The notes beneath the pieces are model-generated. The model was not told the DNA's origin. It searched no databases and worked only from the letters and a program-made list of their open reading frames with translations. Positions 12,201 through 22,438 of a stretch of DNA of 64,000 nt are shown piece by piece. Source of the DNA: Nitzschia sp. DOCU1 (Eukaryota > Bacillariophyta > Bacillariophyceae > Bacillariales > Bacillariaceae). The stretch is taken from contig OX595998.1 of the NCBI GenBank assembly GCA_951394045.1, forward strand, positions 248,001 to 312,000, written 5' to 3'. The position numbers were made by a program, and so were the translations under genes. How positions within the stretch are numbered: position 1 is the stretch's first letter; the number at the start of each line of letters is the position of its first letter.

Positions 12201-12652
12201 TCCAACAAATTCGTGGTGCATTCCATCCTCAACAGAAAGATGCCGGTCTGGGAGGCGACAAGTGCTATCAGCTGAGGCGGGCGATCAACGAACTCAACGA
12301 AGCCTCCAAAAGGACATTCATTACTTCGGGGCACCTCTCATTTGACGAAGGCGGCGTGAGTTGTCGAAGCCGGCTCTGCCCTGTACGGCAGTACAATAAG
12401 CAAAAGCCGCAGAAGTTTCGCGTGGATCCAACAAATTCGTGGTGCATTCCATCCTCAACAGAAAGATGCTGGTCTGGGAGGCGACAAGTGCTATCAGCTG
12501 AGGCGGGCGATCAACGAACTCAACGAAGCCTCCAAAAGGACATTCATTCCTTCGGGGCACCTCTCATTTGACGAAGGCGGCGTGAGTTGTCGAAGCCGGC
12601 TCTGCCCTGTACGGCAGTACAATAAGCAAAAGCCGCAGAAGTTTCGCGTGGA
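12201..12652. repeat. 226-bp tandem duplication inside the transposase
   Basis: 12201-12426 and 12427-12652 match except at two visible bases (CCGG/CTGG near 12243, TTAC/TTCC near 12325). The length is not a multiple of three, so the duplication shifts the transposase frame. Confidence 0.93.
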
Positions 12653-13899
12653 ATTTTTTATCTTGGCGGATTCAACAAACTACAACATCCTCCACCTTGA
12701 TGTGTATCAAGGGAAGAATGACCATGCGGCGCCGAAGATTCATGAGTCGTTGCAAGGCCTCGGCACAACACAAAAGGCTATGATGAATGCTGTGATCCAA
12801 ACGGGCATCTCAAAGGACACAGCACATGGGTATCGGTGTATTTCGATGGACGGACGGTACATGTGCCCCGAGTTAGGAGTATTGCTACGCGATCGGTGCA
12901 ACATTCTGTCTACCGGCACATGCGTGACTTCCCGCAAAGGCTGGCCAAAGGAACTAATGACGATGGTAAAGACGAAGGACATGGAGCGGGGTACGTGCAA
13001 AGTTGCCCTCGACAAGGCAAACAAAGTGCTCTGTGTGCAGTGGTTCGATAACAGGGTTGTCAACATGTGCAGCACGGTACTCGACTCGCGTTTCGATCTT
13101 GCGCAACGGCGGGAAAAAAATGGAAACATACGCATGGTCCAATGCCCCCGGGCATTGAAAGTATATCATCGCTTTATGGGAGGAGTTGATAAGGGCGATC
13201 AACTCCGAATGCACATGGGTGGGTTTGCAAGGAAGTCGCACTTCAAGAAATGGTACAAGAAGAGTTTCTTTGCCGTCCTTGATTGCATGCTGCTGAATGC
13301 CCTCGTGGCATGGAATCTTTCTCGGGACGAACGTCCGGACCGATACCACTTCCAAAGACGGCAGTTCTACCGTTACATTGCGGAAGAGCTATGCAACTAC
13401 AAGGATCCTGATGAACTACGGGCTGTCAACAATCATCAAAATGTAGCGATGGCGACTGCGATCAATGGTGACGATGACAGTCAACGGGAACAATGCCGCC
13501 TGTCGGAAGCAAAGAACCGACAGTCGCGCTGCACTGTCTGCCAGACCGACTGTCAGGTTGGCAGGACACCGAGTGAGGGGAGTCGGAAGAGAGTGTTCTA
13601 CTGTGAGACATGCAAACTGCATGTCCATGAACACGTACTCGAGAAGAAAACGAAGATTCACTTGCTGTTCCCATCTTCTATGACGTGCCATGACATAGTG
13701 AAGACAATAGATGGGAAAGATATATGGGGTAAGGGTACGAAGAAGACGATGACAAAGTTTGCAAACTCAAAGTTACTAGAACTGAGGGAGATGCATAAGA
13801 GACCACGAATGGAGTCACATGAGGATAGTGAATAAACAAAAGATACTAGTACCTATTACATGTTATAATAATGTAGTAACTGTTATATGTTATAATAAT

Positions 13900-14340
13900 C
13901 TACGCTTCCTTGAATCCAGTGTAGGCCTCACCTTGGTGCGCTGGGTAGCAGTCACGTATCTCGGTTTGCACGCACTGGGGCAGGGGCTTGCGATTGCCTT
14001 TGCCGAGGGTTCCGTGTACAAAGCGAGATGCAATGCTGTACAGTGCGAAGCGGATGGCCTTGTTATCCGACCCGCTCTCCTTCATCTCGTCTCCCATCGT
14101 TGCCATGTACTGAATCAGGGAAGGTTTTTCCTCCTCGTAGTCCTGCTTGAGCATGTCATCGTCAACATACTGGTCGAGCACACATGGGTACTCGCCACAC
14201 AACTTGCAGACGGGCATGGCAGCACGAAACTGCGCTTCCACGTAGGCTTCGAGCTCCTCATCGGTTGCGCCGGGCTGCGGGAGACAGACAATGCTGATGT
14301 CGTGGTCGAAGGTTGACTTGCGCTTTGCCTTCTCGCTCAT
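13900..14340 (-). CDS. Accessory ORF of the piggyBac element, unknown function
   Basis: The 146-residue intact frame runs opposite to and converges with the transposase, with 64 bp between stops. The start is MSEKAKRKSTFDHD. A Cys-rich segment PVCKLCGEYPC follows an acidic helix, and the end is FVHGTLGKGNRKPLPQCVQTEIRD...GEAYTGF. From memory, ORFs with an IRF..Y..HG.LGKG.R..LP.C...IR pattern recur near diatom mobile genes, but I cannot name a family. It lies inside the inverted ends and so travels with the element. It is intact although the transposase is dead. Confidence 0.6.
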   Translation of the reverse strand: MSEKAKRKSTFDHDISIVCLPQPGATDEELEAYVEAQFRAAMPVCKLCGEYPCVLDQYVDDDMLKQDYEEEKPSLIQYMATMGDEMKESGSDNKAIRFALYSIASRFVHGTLGKGNRKPLPQCVQTEIRDCYPAHQGEAYTGFKEA

Positions 14341-14535
14341 GGTTGTAGAGTGGATTTTATGTCTTCGTCGTCATTGGCACCAAATTTTGGCATTGGAGGG
14401 AGTGCCCGGTTAAGCCGGGTTAAGGCAAAGGGCGGTTAAGGAAAGTTTTGACAAAAAAATTGTCAAAAGTTGGGGCGCGCCGGGCCTCCTTTGACAATAG
14501 TGTCAAATCTCTGGCCGTCTTACAATTGGAGTTAA

Positions 14536-15206
14536 TCGCGAAAAGGTCTCGTGGCGGCAGAGAAAAGATACACACACAAATGACCATGACCACACATCAC
14601 GCACTCAAAAGCACATCCATCAACCATCATCCAAAAGCAACGTTGGAGAGTGCGACAGGTAGAATAATGATTTGCGAATCGAAAATTGCCAGTTAGAGCA
14701 ACAAAGGTCGTTTCTACTACATGGGATGGTCGATCATTCGTTGCTTGAGCTTGTCCCGTCGGCATGGCGGTCAGGACAGGGACGTTGAGTCTTTCGTTCG
14801 GCTTTCCAGAACAATTTCTCAATGACAAGAAGACGATCCATGCTAGCCTACACGCTAGAAGTACCCTAGCACGGCCCGTGCTTTAAAATGCCAGATTTGA
14901 GGGATGAAGAAATGAGGATTCGCGGCGGAGATCATGCAGCAGGAGCGACGAACAAGACGAAAATCACGAGTCTTGTTTTTTGTGTTGATGCTTCCAAGAA
15001 AAAACCAGTCCAAGCTAGATCCTTGTGGATGCACCAGATTAGCAAGACCAGTAGTCGTTCGATGCGGATGGATAGGAGTCAATTTCGGATTCGGATGCAT
15101 CCTACAGTTCAGGCATCCGTTGTTCTGGCTACACAATGTGATATTGAATATTTCCCTTTTCGAGTATTCCCACTGGAGTAATGATGGGGGTGTAAGTGAC
15201 AGTGGT
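14536..15206. other. Intergenic region, piggyBac to cyclase gene A
   Basis: No supported gene or repeat. The right part presumably contains the 3' UTR of the minus-strand cyclase. Confidence 0.4.
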
Positions 15207-18200
15207 CTACGCTTCTGCTGCTTTGGGTGCTGCGCCTTCTGCCTTCTTCTTGTGGTACACTGACATGTAACTTTCTACAACCTGCTTTCCTTTTAGTTCA
15301 AACTCCGCACGATTTTGCAAAGCATAATTCAAGTATTCCTCCGACGAAACTCCAAAGACACCGCATTCCTTGAGCTTCTTTGCTAGAGGAATAATGTAAA
15401 AGTCAAAAAAGCCCAATTCGCCCTGGTACCATCCCACGGAAGGATCTGCCGGTAGACGGCCTTGTTGAAAGGCAGCATACATTTCATGGAACAACCGTTC
15501 GTTCCATTTAATGTAGACATGCCAATGTTGCATGGTATGAGAGACATCAGAAGCTTGAATCAAATGCTCAATGACAATTGTAGCCTTGCGATTCGTATCT
15601 TCCAGAGACAGTAAATCCGTCGATGGACTCTGGGGCGAGTCTACCTGAGATAGAGACCTGAGGGATTCATCCACTGTGCCGGCTTGTTGAAAGGCCTTGT
15701 CCCAACGATTCTTTCGCAAAGCGCCCAACTCTTTATCGGCAATATCCGTGGCAAGAACCATATTTACTACCAATTGACGGAATCGTTTGAGTTCGTCGAC
15801 GTTTTGGTAAATGGCATTTCGAAGGTCGGAAAATTGATCTTCCATCAACAAGCCCCACGCTAGATCTACAGAGTTTTGCTCGGCGACCGACTTGTTCTTG
15901 TATAGCTTGGCAATCTCAGAACCCTCGGCCACGAGAGACGCGTTGGGAACGCCCGAATGGTCCACGTCATGAATCAACGCCGAAAAGGCGCATGCAAATT
16001 GAATAATGGGATCCGACGTCAAACCATAGGTGTAAAAGTGGAGCTGATGACTGTCCGTCTTTTTGCGGTAGCTCAAGTCTTCATAATCAATGTCGTCGGC
16101 AGTTACAATTCTCGATAAAAGTTTGGCTACAGATTGAGTGACGTGAGACGCATGCTCAAAGCTGCAAGGAAAGCAAAGACGTTGTATTAATACACCAAGA
16201 ACAGGACAGAAAACAGAAGAGACTTTTGTAAAACTTACTTGTGGAATGAATTCTTTCGATACAACTCGCAAATAATGGCTACATAATCCTCCAGCTGGGA
16301 GACAACACGAGGATCCAGCGCAATCTCGGACAGGTCACTCATTTCAACCTCTGCTCTCTCTTGCGGGAGATCGATTATTTCTTGGAATTCATCAAGTACG
16401 GTTCCCCCCTTTGTCATGGTTGCCACCCAATCCTTGTCCGAAACATTTGTTTCCGTGGATATCTTTGCACTTGATCGACGCTTGGCTTCAATCTTTTTCA
16501 AAAACCTCTGTAGAACATCCACATTCCATTGAATCAAGCGTTTCATGCGGTCCTCGTTTTGGAGTTTGCTAGCTCGGCGATGATGGTGATGATAGGGCAT
16601 AATTTTGTCTTCCACGTTGCTACCAATGTCGGCTGTGGAGGAATGCAAAGATGTCATTGATTCGCTTCCGCTGTTAATTGAAGCGTTTGAGGTTGTGCCG
16701 GACGATGTGGTCCCCCCAAGGACGAGCCAATACGTCGTCATAGCGCCCTTCCCTTTGGCGTTGACCACATTCTCTCGTTTCTGGAGCCAGCCCTTCTTTC
16801 CAGCATTTCGCAAGAGGCGGGCTGTCGCTTCAGAAATATGGATACGGTTTGGTTCTCCGCTCGTCTCGATTCTCGAGGCCGTATTGACAGTGTCCCCAAA
16901 TAGCTGGAAACGACTCTTCTCTCCTCTCAGAACCCCGGCCGTCACTATATGAAGCAACAGAATCGAGCAATGAGCATATGAACAAACGACGTGAAGTCGA
17001 CTCTCTTCCACTTACCCGGACCAGAGTGAATTCCGAAACGCATTGACAATTCCCCTGTCCCCGGCCCAAGTCGAATTTCCAGGCCTCTGACGACGGATTG
17101 AACCTTGTTCAAGCATTCATGAGCAAATCTGGCAAGGGCAACGGCATGGTCTGGTCGTGGATCAGGAATCCCGGCCGCAGCAACGTAGCAGTCACCGATC
17201 GTCTCCACCTTGAAAATGCGGCGGCGTTTAGCAATACCGTCGAAGCTGTTGTAGATTTGTTCCAGCAAGGTGAAGACTTCTGATGGCTCACGTGTCGAAG
17301 ACCAAGCTGTGAACCCGCAAATGTCCGCAAACAGGACGCTTGCGTTCGGGAACAAATCTGCAATAGGCTTGGTCCTTAGCAAATCCTTTGTGGCTTCTTC
17401 CGCGGGCGACAGGGAGCCCGTCACGCTTGTATCCGTCTTCTGTGTGCCCGATAAATTGAAACCTACTCGAGAAGATTCGTTAGGATACAAGCCCCCGTTG
17501 GACTCACTCAACTTTTGCTCGCTTTGTTCCATAAGCCGTTGTCGGACTTGCTCTGGGAACAACGAGCTTATAATCGCATTGGACCGTGCAGCATGCTGTT
17601 CTATCTTGGCTTGACGTCGAGAGACGAGAATGTCGTACGACACAAAAACCAAAGAGGTCAACAAGAAAATAAACACCACTCCAACGGTGGTGTAGATGGG
17701 CTCTTTGGAGGTCTTGGAGTCGTAGAATTCTTGAGTGGGATAGATCGAGTATCTGTACCAACAGTAGAATGTATCCTGAAGGTTATCGTCAGTATGTTTC
17801 AAGATCTCCCCATCACAGCCTGATTCACCCATACTACCAGCATAAGCGTGACTGTCATGACAAGATGCATTCGCGAGGCCCGAGTTGTGTTTGAGTGGTA
17901 TGTCCTCTTCGTCGTGGACTACATGATGAAAATGTGCACTGACTTCAAGATCTTCGAATGTAGGATCGTGAACGTCTTCGTCTAACGAAATCGCCGACAC
18001 CTCAGCCCCTCGAATCTCATACGTCATGGTTTGTCCACACGTGTTGGACAAGACCAGGTGCAAGGGTGCCGGTTCGGGAGAAACATTCATGAAATAGTTG
18101 GCCCATGGAAGAAGCGCTGACAAATACCCTACAATGGGGGAATCACCAGCCGCACCCGAAGGATCTTGAAAGATGGGTTGAACGAGAAAGGAATGGGGAG

Positions 18201-19318
18201 TCCAGTCGTCTTCGTCTCCCCCGTCAGCCTGCCCCTCGGCAGTCTCGTCCCACATGTTCTCGTCATCGTCGACGGGGACAATTTGACTCGAGACTTCTTG
18301 ACGCACCAGTAGCATTCGCTCCACCAACTCGCCAAATTTGGAGGACATGGAGTTGAAGTTGACTAGCGATGGATCCTTGGGAGCGGGCGCTAGTTGCCAG
18401 GTCACTCCATAGTAGGGATCTGCAGGGCCCACGTCGGGAACATAATGCAAAGTATCATCGTCACCCATGACCATTCCCTTGTGAATATGCGGCGGGACAT
18501 CTTCGGCAATCGCACCGTCCCCACGTACATCCAACCCTTGTTGAATCCAGCTCTCGTGTTGGATGGAATAGTTTTCCCATGCTAGCTTTTTGTCTTCGGT
18601 GACTAGAACATTCAAACTCACATATCGAGCTCCACTCAACTTTAGCAACTGTGCACCTCGTAGTTCAAAATGAGGGATGGTGACAAATGGCCAGGTTTTG
18701 TTGGTATCCAGGGCATAGCTCGAGACTGTGACGGCCATGGAACCAATGGAAGCATAGACACTTTCCATGTTCAAATTGGAAACGCGGACAATTGCATCGG
18801 CAAGCCCATAATACTGTGTGATTCGTGGTGTGGGATAAAGATATCATCGAGGAATGTTGTAAGTTCTTTCCATCACGCACGAGCAACAAGAAGAATATTT
18901 TACATACCTGCTCTTCAAAAGAAGCATCTTGTGACTTGGAAGTCACAAAGTGAGTGCCCACGGCACATGCTGTCGTGAGCAAAAACAAAAACACAATCAC
19001 AGACCTTTTGGAAAGTTCTATCCGTCGAGCTTCCACGTTGAGCACGGATGACATTGTTGCGCCGCCTCTCTTTTTATTTCTCCAAGAAGCACGATAATGT
19101 TTGATATTCTTGTCACTGCTGTACTCTGTCACAGTGCTTGGCGACATGTCACTGGAATGACTCACAACGTCCTCGTCGCCATCCACCAAGGTCTCAGAGC
19201 GACGATCATGATGGCTGCTGTTGTTTCTTGTTCGTTCTTGGTGCATGGTTTCCAGAATCAGACTATGCGAGGACGACTCCTCCTTCTTCAGTGGATGAAG
19301 ATGATGACTAGATTCCAT
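15207..19318 (-). CDS. Receptor-type bifunctional nucleotide cyclase/phosphodiesterase, paralog A
   Basis: Four exons on the minus strand, 19318-18908, 18813-17016, 16944-16239 and 16161-15207, give 1289 residues. All introns are GT-AG (94, 71, 77 bp). Order: Ser-rich cytoplasmic N-terminus; membrane segment SVIVFLFLLTTACAVGTHFV; extracytoplasmic sensor of about 430 residues; second membrane segment TTVGVVFIFLLTSLVF; class III cyclase with metal Asp in FADICGF and GDCYVA and NTASR; linker with a His run; PDE with HNFEHA, HDVDHSGVPN and Asp in QASDVSHTMQHW. Glu in KVETIGD is the guanine-type residue, but the second selectivity position is Gln (SRFQLFGD), not Cys. Bifunctional cyclase/PDE genes are linked to pheromone signalling in Seminavis (recollection). 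The start is inferred; the frame is open upstream. Confidence 0.93.
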
Positions 19319-20403
19319 GATTTTTGTTCTTGTTATTCTGGAAGCTATTAATAATGTTGGATGGTTGTTGTTGTTGCTGTTGTGGCAACAAAAAATTGTT
19401 TTGCGTTTTTCGGTTTCTTTGTGCGTTTTTCGGTTTCCCCGCCCTTCGAAGAAAATTGTTATGAACGGCCAGGTGCTATCCGAATGACAGAATAGAACGG
19501 AGGTGTCCGCAAGCTCCATACAATTGCCCTCGGGAGAATCGATGCGAAGTCTACCATAGCGCGAAACGAAAAACGAACGCAGCGGCCCAGATAGAGTGGA
19601 AAGATACATTCTGTGCCGAAAGTCAAAGGCCAAAGGAGTTCCGCCGAAAGGCACACCTATTTCTTCGCGAGCATCTCACGAATCATCGACTGCGCCTTTA
19701 TCTCTACCGGTAGCGACACGGTCAAGCGAGTCGAATAGCAAGTCTACCTCGTTCAGCACCACTCCAGATGACAACTCCCGTCCTTGGCCTTTTTGTCTCT
19801 ATTTCCCATGCAAACTATCCCATATGGGTGTTCCATCCAACATGAGTAGAGTTGAAATAAATCGTGAGAAAGTTAATCTTCTTCATGTCAACGATCTTCT
19901 CGCTAATGACAACAAGAAGATCTCCTTGTTTTCCTCGAGCATCGTCTAATACTACTAGTACTACTATGGCAAATAATACTCTTTGCTTTTGCTGGATCGT
20001 TACTACTAGAGCATCCTCGAAATGAGAAGTTTCGCAGGCTACTAGGACTCTTCTGTGATTCTGGCGCCATTCGTGGAAGAATCGACTTGTGGATTCCATG
20101 GTGCTTCCCGCGATCGATCACGAACGGGCAGTCGACTTTTGGGACTCTACGGATGCCGAATTCCCAACAACAACGGTATCTCCAGTCTTCGCTTTGGATA
20201 TTGCACCATGTATGCTACACACATGACACGATATCTCATGTACCCCAAAGGGCACGTGCCACAAAAACGCGTATCTTTTTTGGACGTCAAATTCTTCTGT
20301 CAACATTCTTTTGTTTTGGGAACTCGGTGGTTGTCATTGTCACTGTCATGGAATCGTTCGGAGTACTGTTCGTCTCTCTCTCAACCACATCAACAACAAC
20401 AAC
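19319..20403. promoter_or_regulatory. Shared upstream region of two divergent genes
   Basis: 1085 bp separate the start of cyclase A (minus) from the start of the lectin-like gene (plus). No coding signal stands out. Both promoters must lie here; I see no defined motif. Confidence 0.45.
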
Positions 20404-21818
20404 ATGAAACATTCCTGGTCTTTGTTCCTTGGAGTGGCCGTAGCTACTTCCACGCAGGCTTTGGATCCGAATCGATACATGGGATATAATGCGACGATTC
20501 ATGTAAGTCTGAACGTGTCCCCAGGAATCGTGATGGTGTTCCCGTTCCTCCAAGACTCACACTGTCATGGCTATTATAGGACGGCGATGTAGCCTTGTGT
20601 GGATATCGCTTGTTTGGTTGCATTGGTGTCAAGCAGCCATGTCGTCATTCGCAAACGTTACTTTTGGGCTCTTTTGAAGATATCGGAACTCCCTTTCACA
20701 CTTGGCAATACCATCAAGGCATGTTGTATTCGAATGCACCTATTAGTAGCCGAAGGAATATGATGCATGACGAGAGCGATCATCATCACATGATGGGTGG
20801 TGACGACCATGATGCTTCTAGTATGATGATGGTGGGAGAGGACAGCGATCATTCTCCTACCAGCAGTTCTACCCAAAGGATGTGTGTGGGGATTCGCCAT
20901 GATGCTTCGGCCACACTCGTGGACTTGCCAACAACAACGCAACAATCCTACGCTGTGGAATTGCAAGACTGTGATCATGCCACGGCAGTCCAACAATGGT
21001 TGTTTTCACAAGGACGTGTCGTGAGTTTTGCCTTGCCAGAGTATTGTTTAACAATAGCTTCTGAGACGTATGCGGCCAATCAAGCCCATGGGTCGAGTAT
21101 TGTGTTGCAGAAATGTCGCGACGACAGGACGGATGCTCAACAACGCATTGATATCAAATCCATGCAACCTTTAGAAGAGTTTGTTTTGGTGAATCAAACC
21201 AAGTATGGTCATGACGATAAGATTCGTTTGGGATATCAATGCGCTGACTCGGATGCCATGCTACAAATCTATCAAGTAATGCCTCTTCAAAAAGAATGGT
21301 CAAGCAGTAGTGAAGATTATCCAGTCGAGCCTTCTTCTGACGTCGTGAATGATTTGTCGTCGTTACGACTCGTCGCCAACCAGACACTGAACGAAACTAC
21401 GAGCAATGTCTGGAGCATTCGAGCTTCAGATCTGATATCGACTGCTACTTGGAATGACGCCAGCCTATTGGTGTTCATAGCACAATTCGCCAACAAGAAT
21501 TCGTCTCGGGTCGTGTTTTCGATTGATTTGAATCAAGCCCATACTATGACTACTGCCTCTCCAACAGCCTTGCCACTCGGGGCAATTATTGGGACTATTG
21601 CCGTTGCGGTACTGGTGGGAGTTGCTTGGATTGTCTACTGCTACTATTTCTATGGAAACTATGACTACTTGAATGGATATTGCGACTGGCAACGTCGCAA
21701 CAAGCAGAAGGGGACGTCCATTCCTAGTACTGGAGATATCACCAGCAAACAGCAGAGTGCTGTGGAACATGACGCGGAAACTATAGCCAGCAGTCATCAC
21801 GAGCACGATGAGCCCTAA
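20404..21818 (+). CDS. Type I membrane protein with a lectin-like (beta-trefoil) lumenal domain
   Basis: Exon 1 is 20404-20502 and exon 2 is 20580-21818, around a 77-bp GTAAGT...AG intron in phase 0. The product is 445 residues. It begins with a signal peptide (MKHSWSLFLGVAVATSTQA). The lumenal part has a His/Met/Asp-rich stretch (about residues 85-120). A segment follows with CVGIRH..., AVQQWLF, CLTI and GSSIVLQKC..., which resembles a ricin-B type beta-trefoil (QxW motif). Several N-glycosylation sequons follow. One membrane segment (ALPLGAIIGTIAVAVLVGVAWIVYCYY) precedes a 70-residue hydrophilic tail. The fold call is by motif only. The gene is divergent from cyclase A. Confidence 0.75.
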
Positions 21819-22352
21819 TGTGAACGATGGAACAATGATTGCTGTTGTTTCTTGCCTATAAATTGAATGATTCATTTGTTACTTCTTACAGAAGATGTAG
21901 CTGTTTTTGTGAGGACTAGCCCTTCGCCTATGCTGGAGGTCTTTGATACGGTTCCACCATGTTTGCCCTATCTCATGGAACCCACTGAAACGTCCTTCTT
22001 TTCGTAGTATTCGCGTAGATTGAGCATTTTGCATCGGCCTATCTAAGATCACAACAGCGTTGGTCGTCTTGTTTTGTGGTGGCACGCCATAGTTCTCAAT
22101 CAAGCTCTACTACCGGTAGACCACGCCGCCCTAGCTTTCCCCGACAATTCATGTTCCCCGCCCACTACAACTTTCGTCCATCTTCCTGCGGACACGAGTG
22201 CGATCTCTTGCTCAAGAACAACATCGATGCAATGTCGATCTTGCATGCATTGTTCTCAAAGCTTTGGAGCGTCCACTATCTGAATTTCAGCATACATATG
22301 ATACACATTAGCTTACCTTTACGGGACACAATGCGTGACCCACATGAGAAAT
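21819..22352. other. Intergenic region before the Crypton
   Basis: No supported gene. It holds the 3' UTR of the lectin-like gene. The right end has GGAC/GTCC motifs that continue into the Crypton 5' flank. Confidence 0.4.
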
Positions 22353-22438
22353 GCGGGACAAAACGTCCCGCAAAAGTTCTCCTGATAAAAATTTTCCCCT
22401 ATGTAAAATAGCGCTTAAGTCATCATTCCAACAATCAG

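Larger units (their letters stand above)
10111..13835 (+). pseudogene. piggyBac transposase (DDE_Tnp_1_7), multiply disrupted
   Basis: The start is MSAPSPPQEPVQ at 10111. An N-terminal Pro/Ser-rich part is followed by an in-frame TGA at 10885-10887, then an acidic tract. A frameshift before about 11040 moves the reading to PGVADTFESPTDCFRVCGG, the start of the conserved domain. The domain continues through YAWKPVTLGEMHRFLGIML, is cut at 11429 by an insertion, and resumes at 12150 (ENSKGWAQKIMPLWRFQQIR). After the 226-bp duplication it runs as an open frame to 13835. Expected acidic residues appear in LSFDEGG, ISMDGRYMC and GGVDKGDQ. The C-terminus has a Cys-rich zinc domain (CTVCQTDC... CETCKLHVHEH) typical of piggyBac transposases. 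An active enzyme cannot be made from this copy. Confidence 0.9.
9880..14535 (+). mobile_element. piggyBac-like DNA transposon
   Basis: TTAA at 9880-9883 and 14532-14535 flanks inverted ends: CTCCAATTATAAGA at 9884-9897 and its partner at 14518-14531 (one mismatch). Each end then has a palindrome, TTTGACAC-AATA-GTGTCAAA at 9898-9917 and TTTGACA-ATAG-TGTCAAA at 14490-14507. A third, TTTTGACAA...TTGTCAAAA, lies at 14446-14468. The palindromes are plausible transposase binding sites. The element carries a broken transposase on plus and a small intact ORF on minus. A 720-bp hairpin insertion and a 226-bp tandem duplication lie inside the transposase. Confidence 0.9.
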
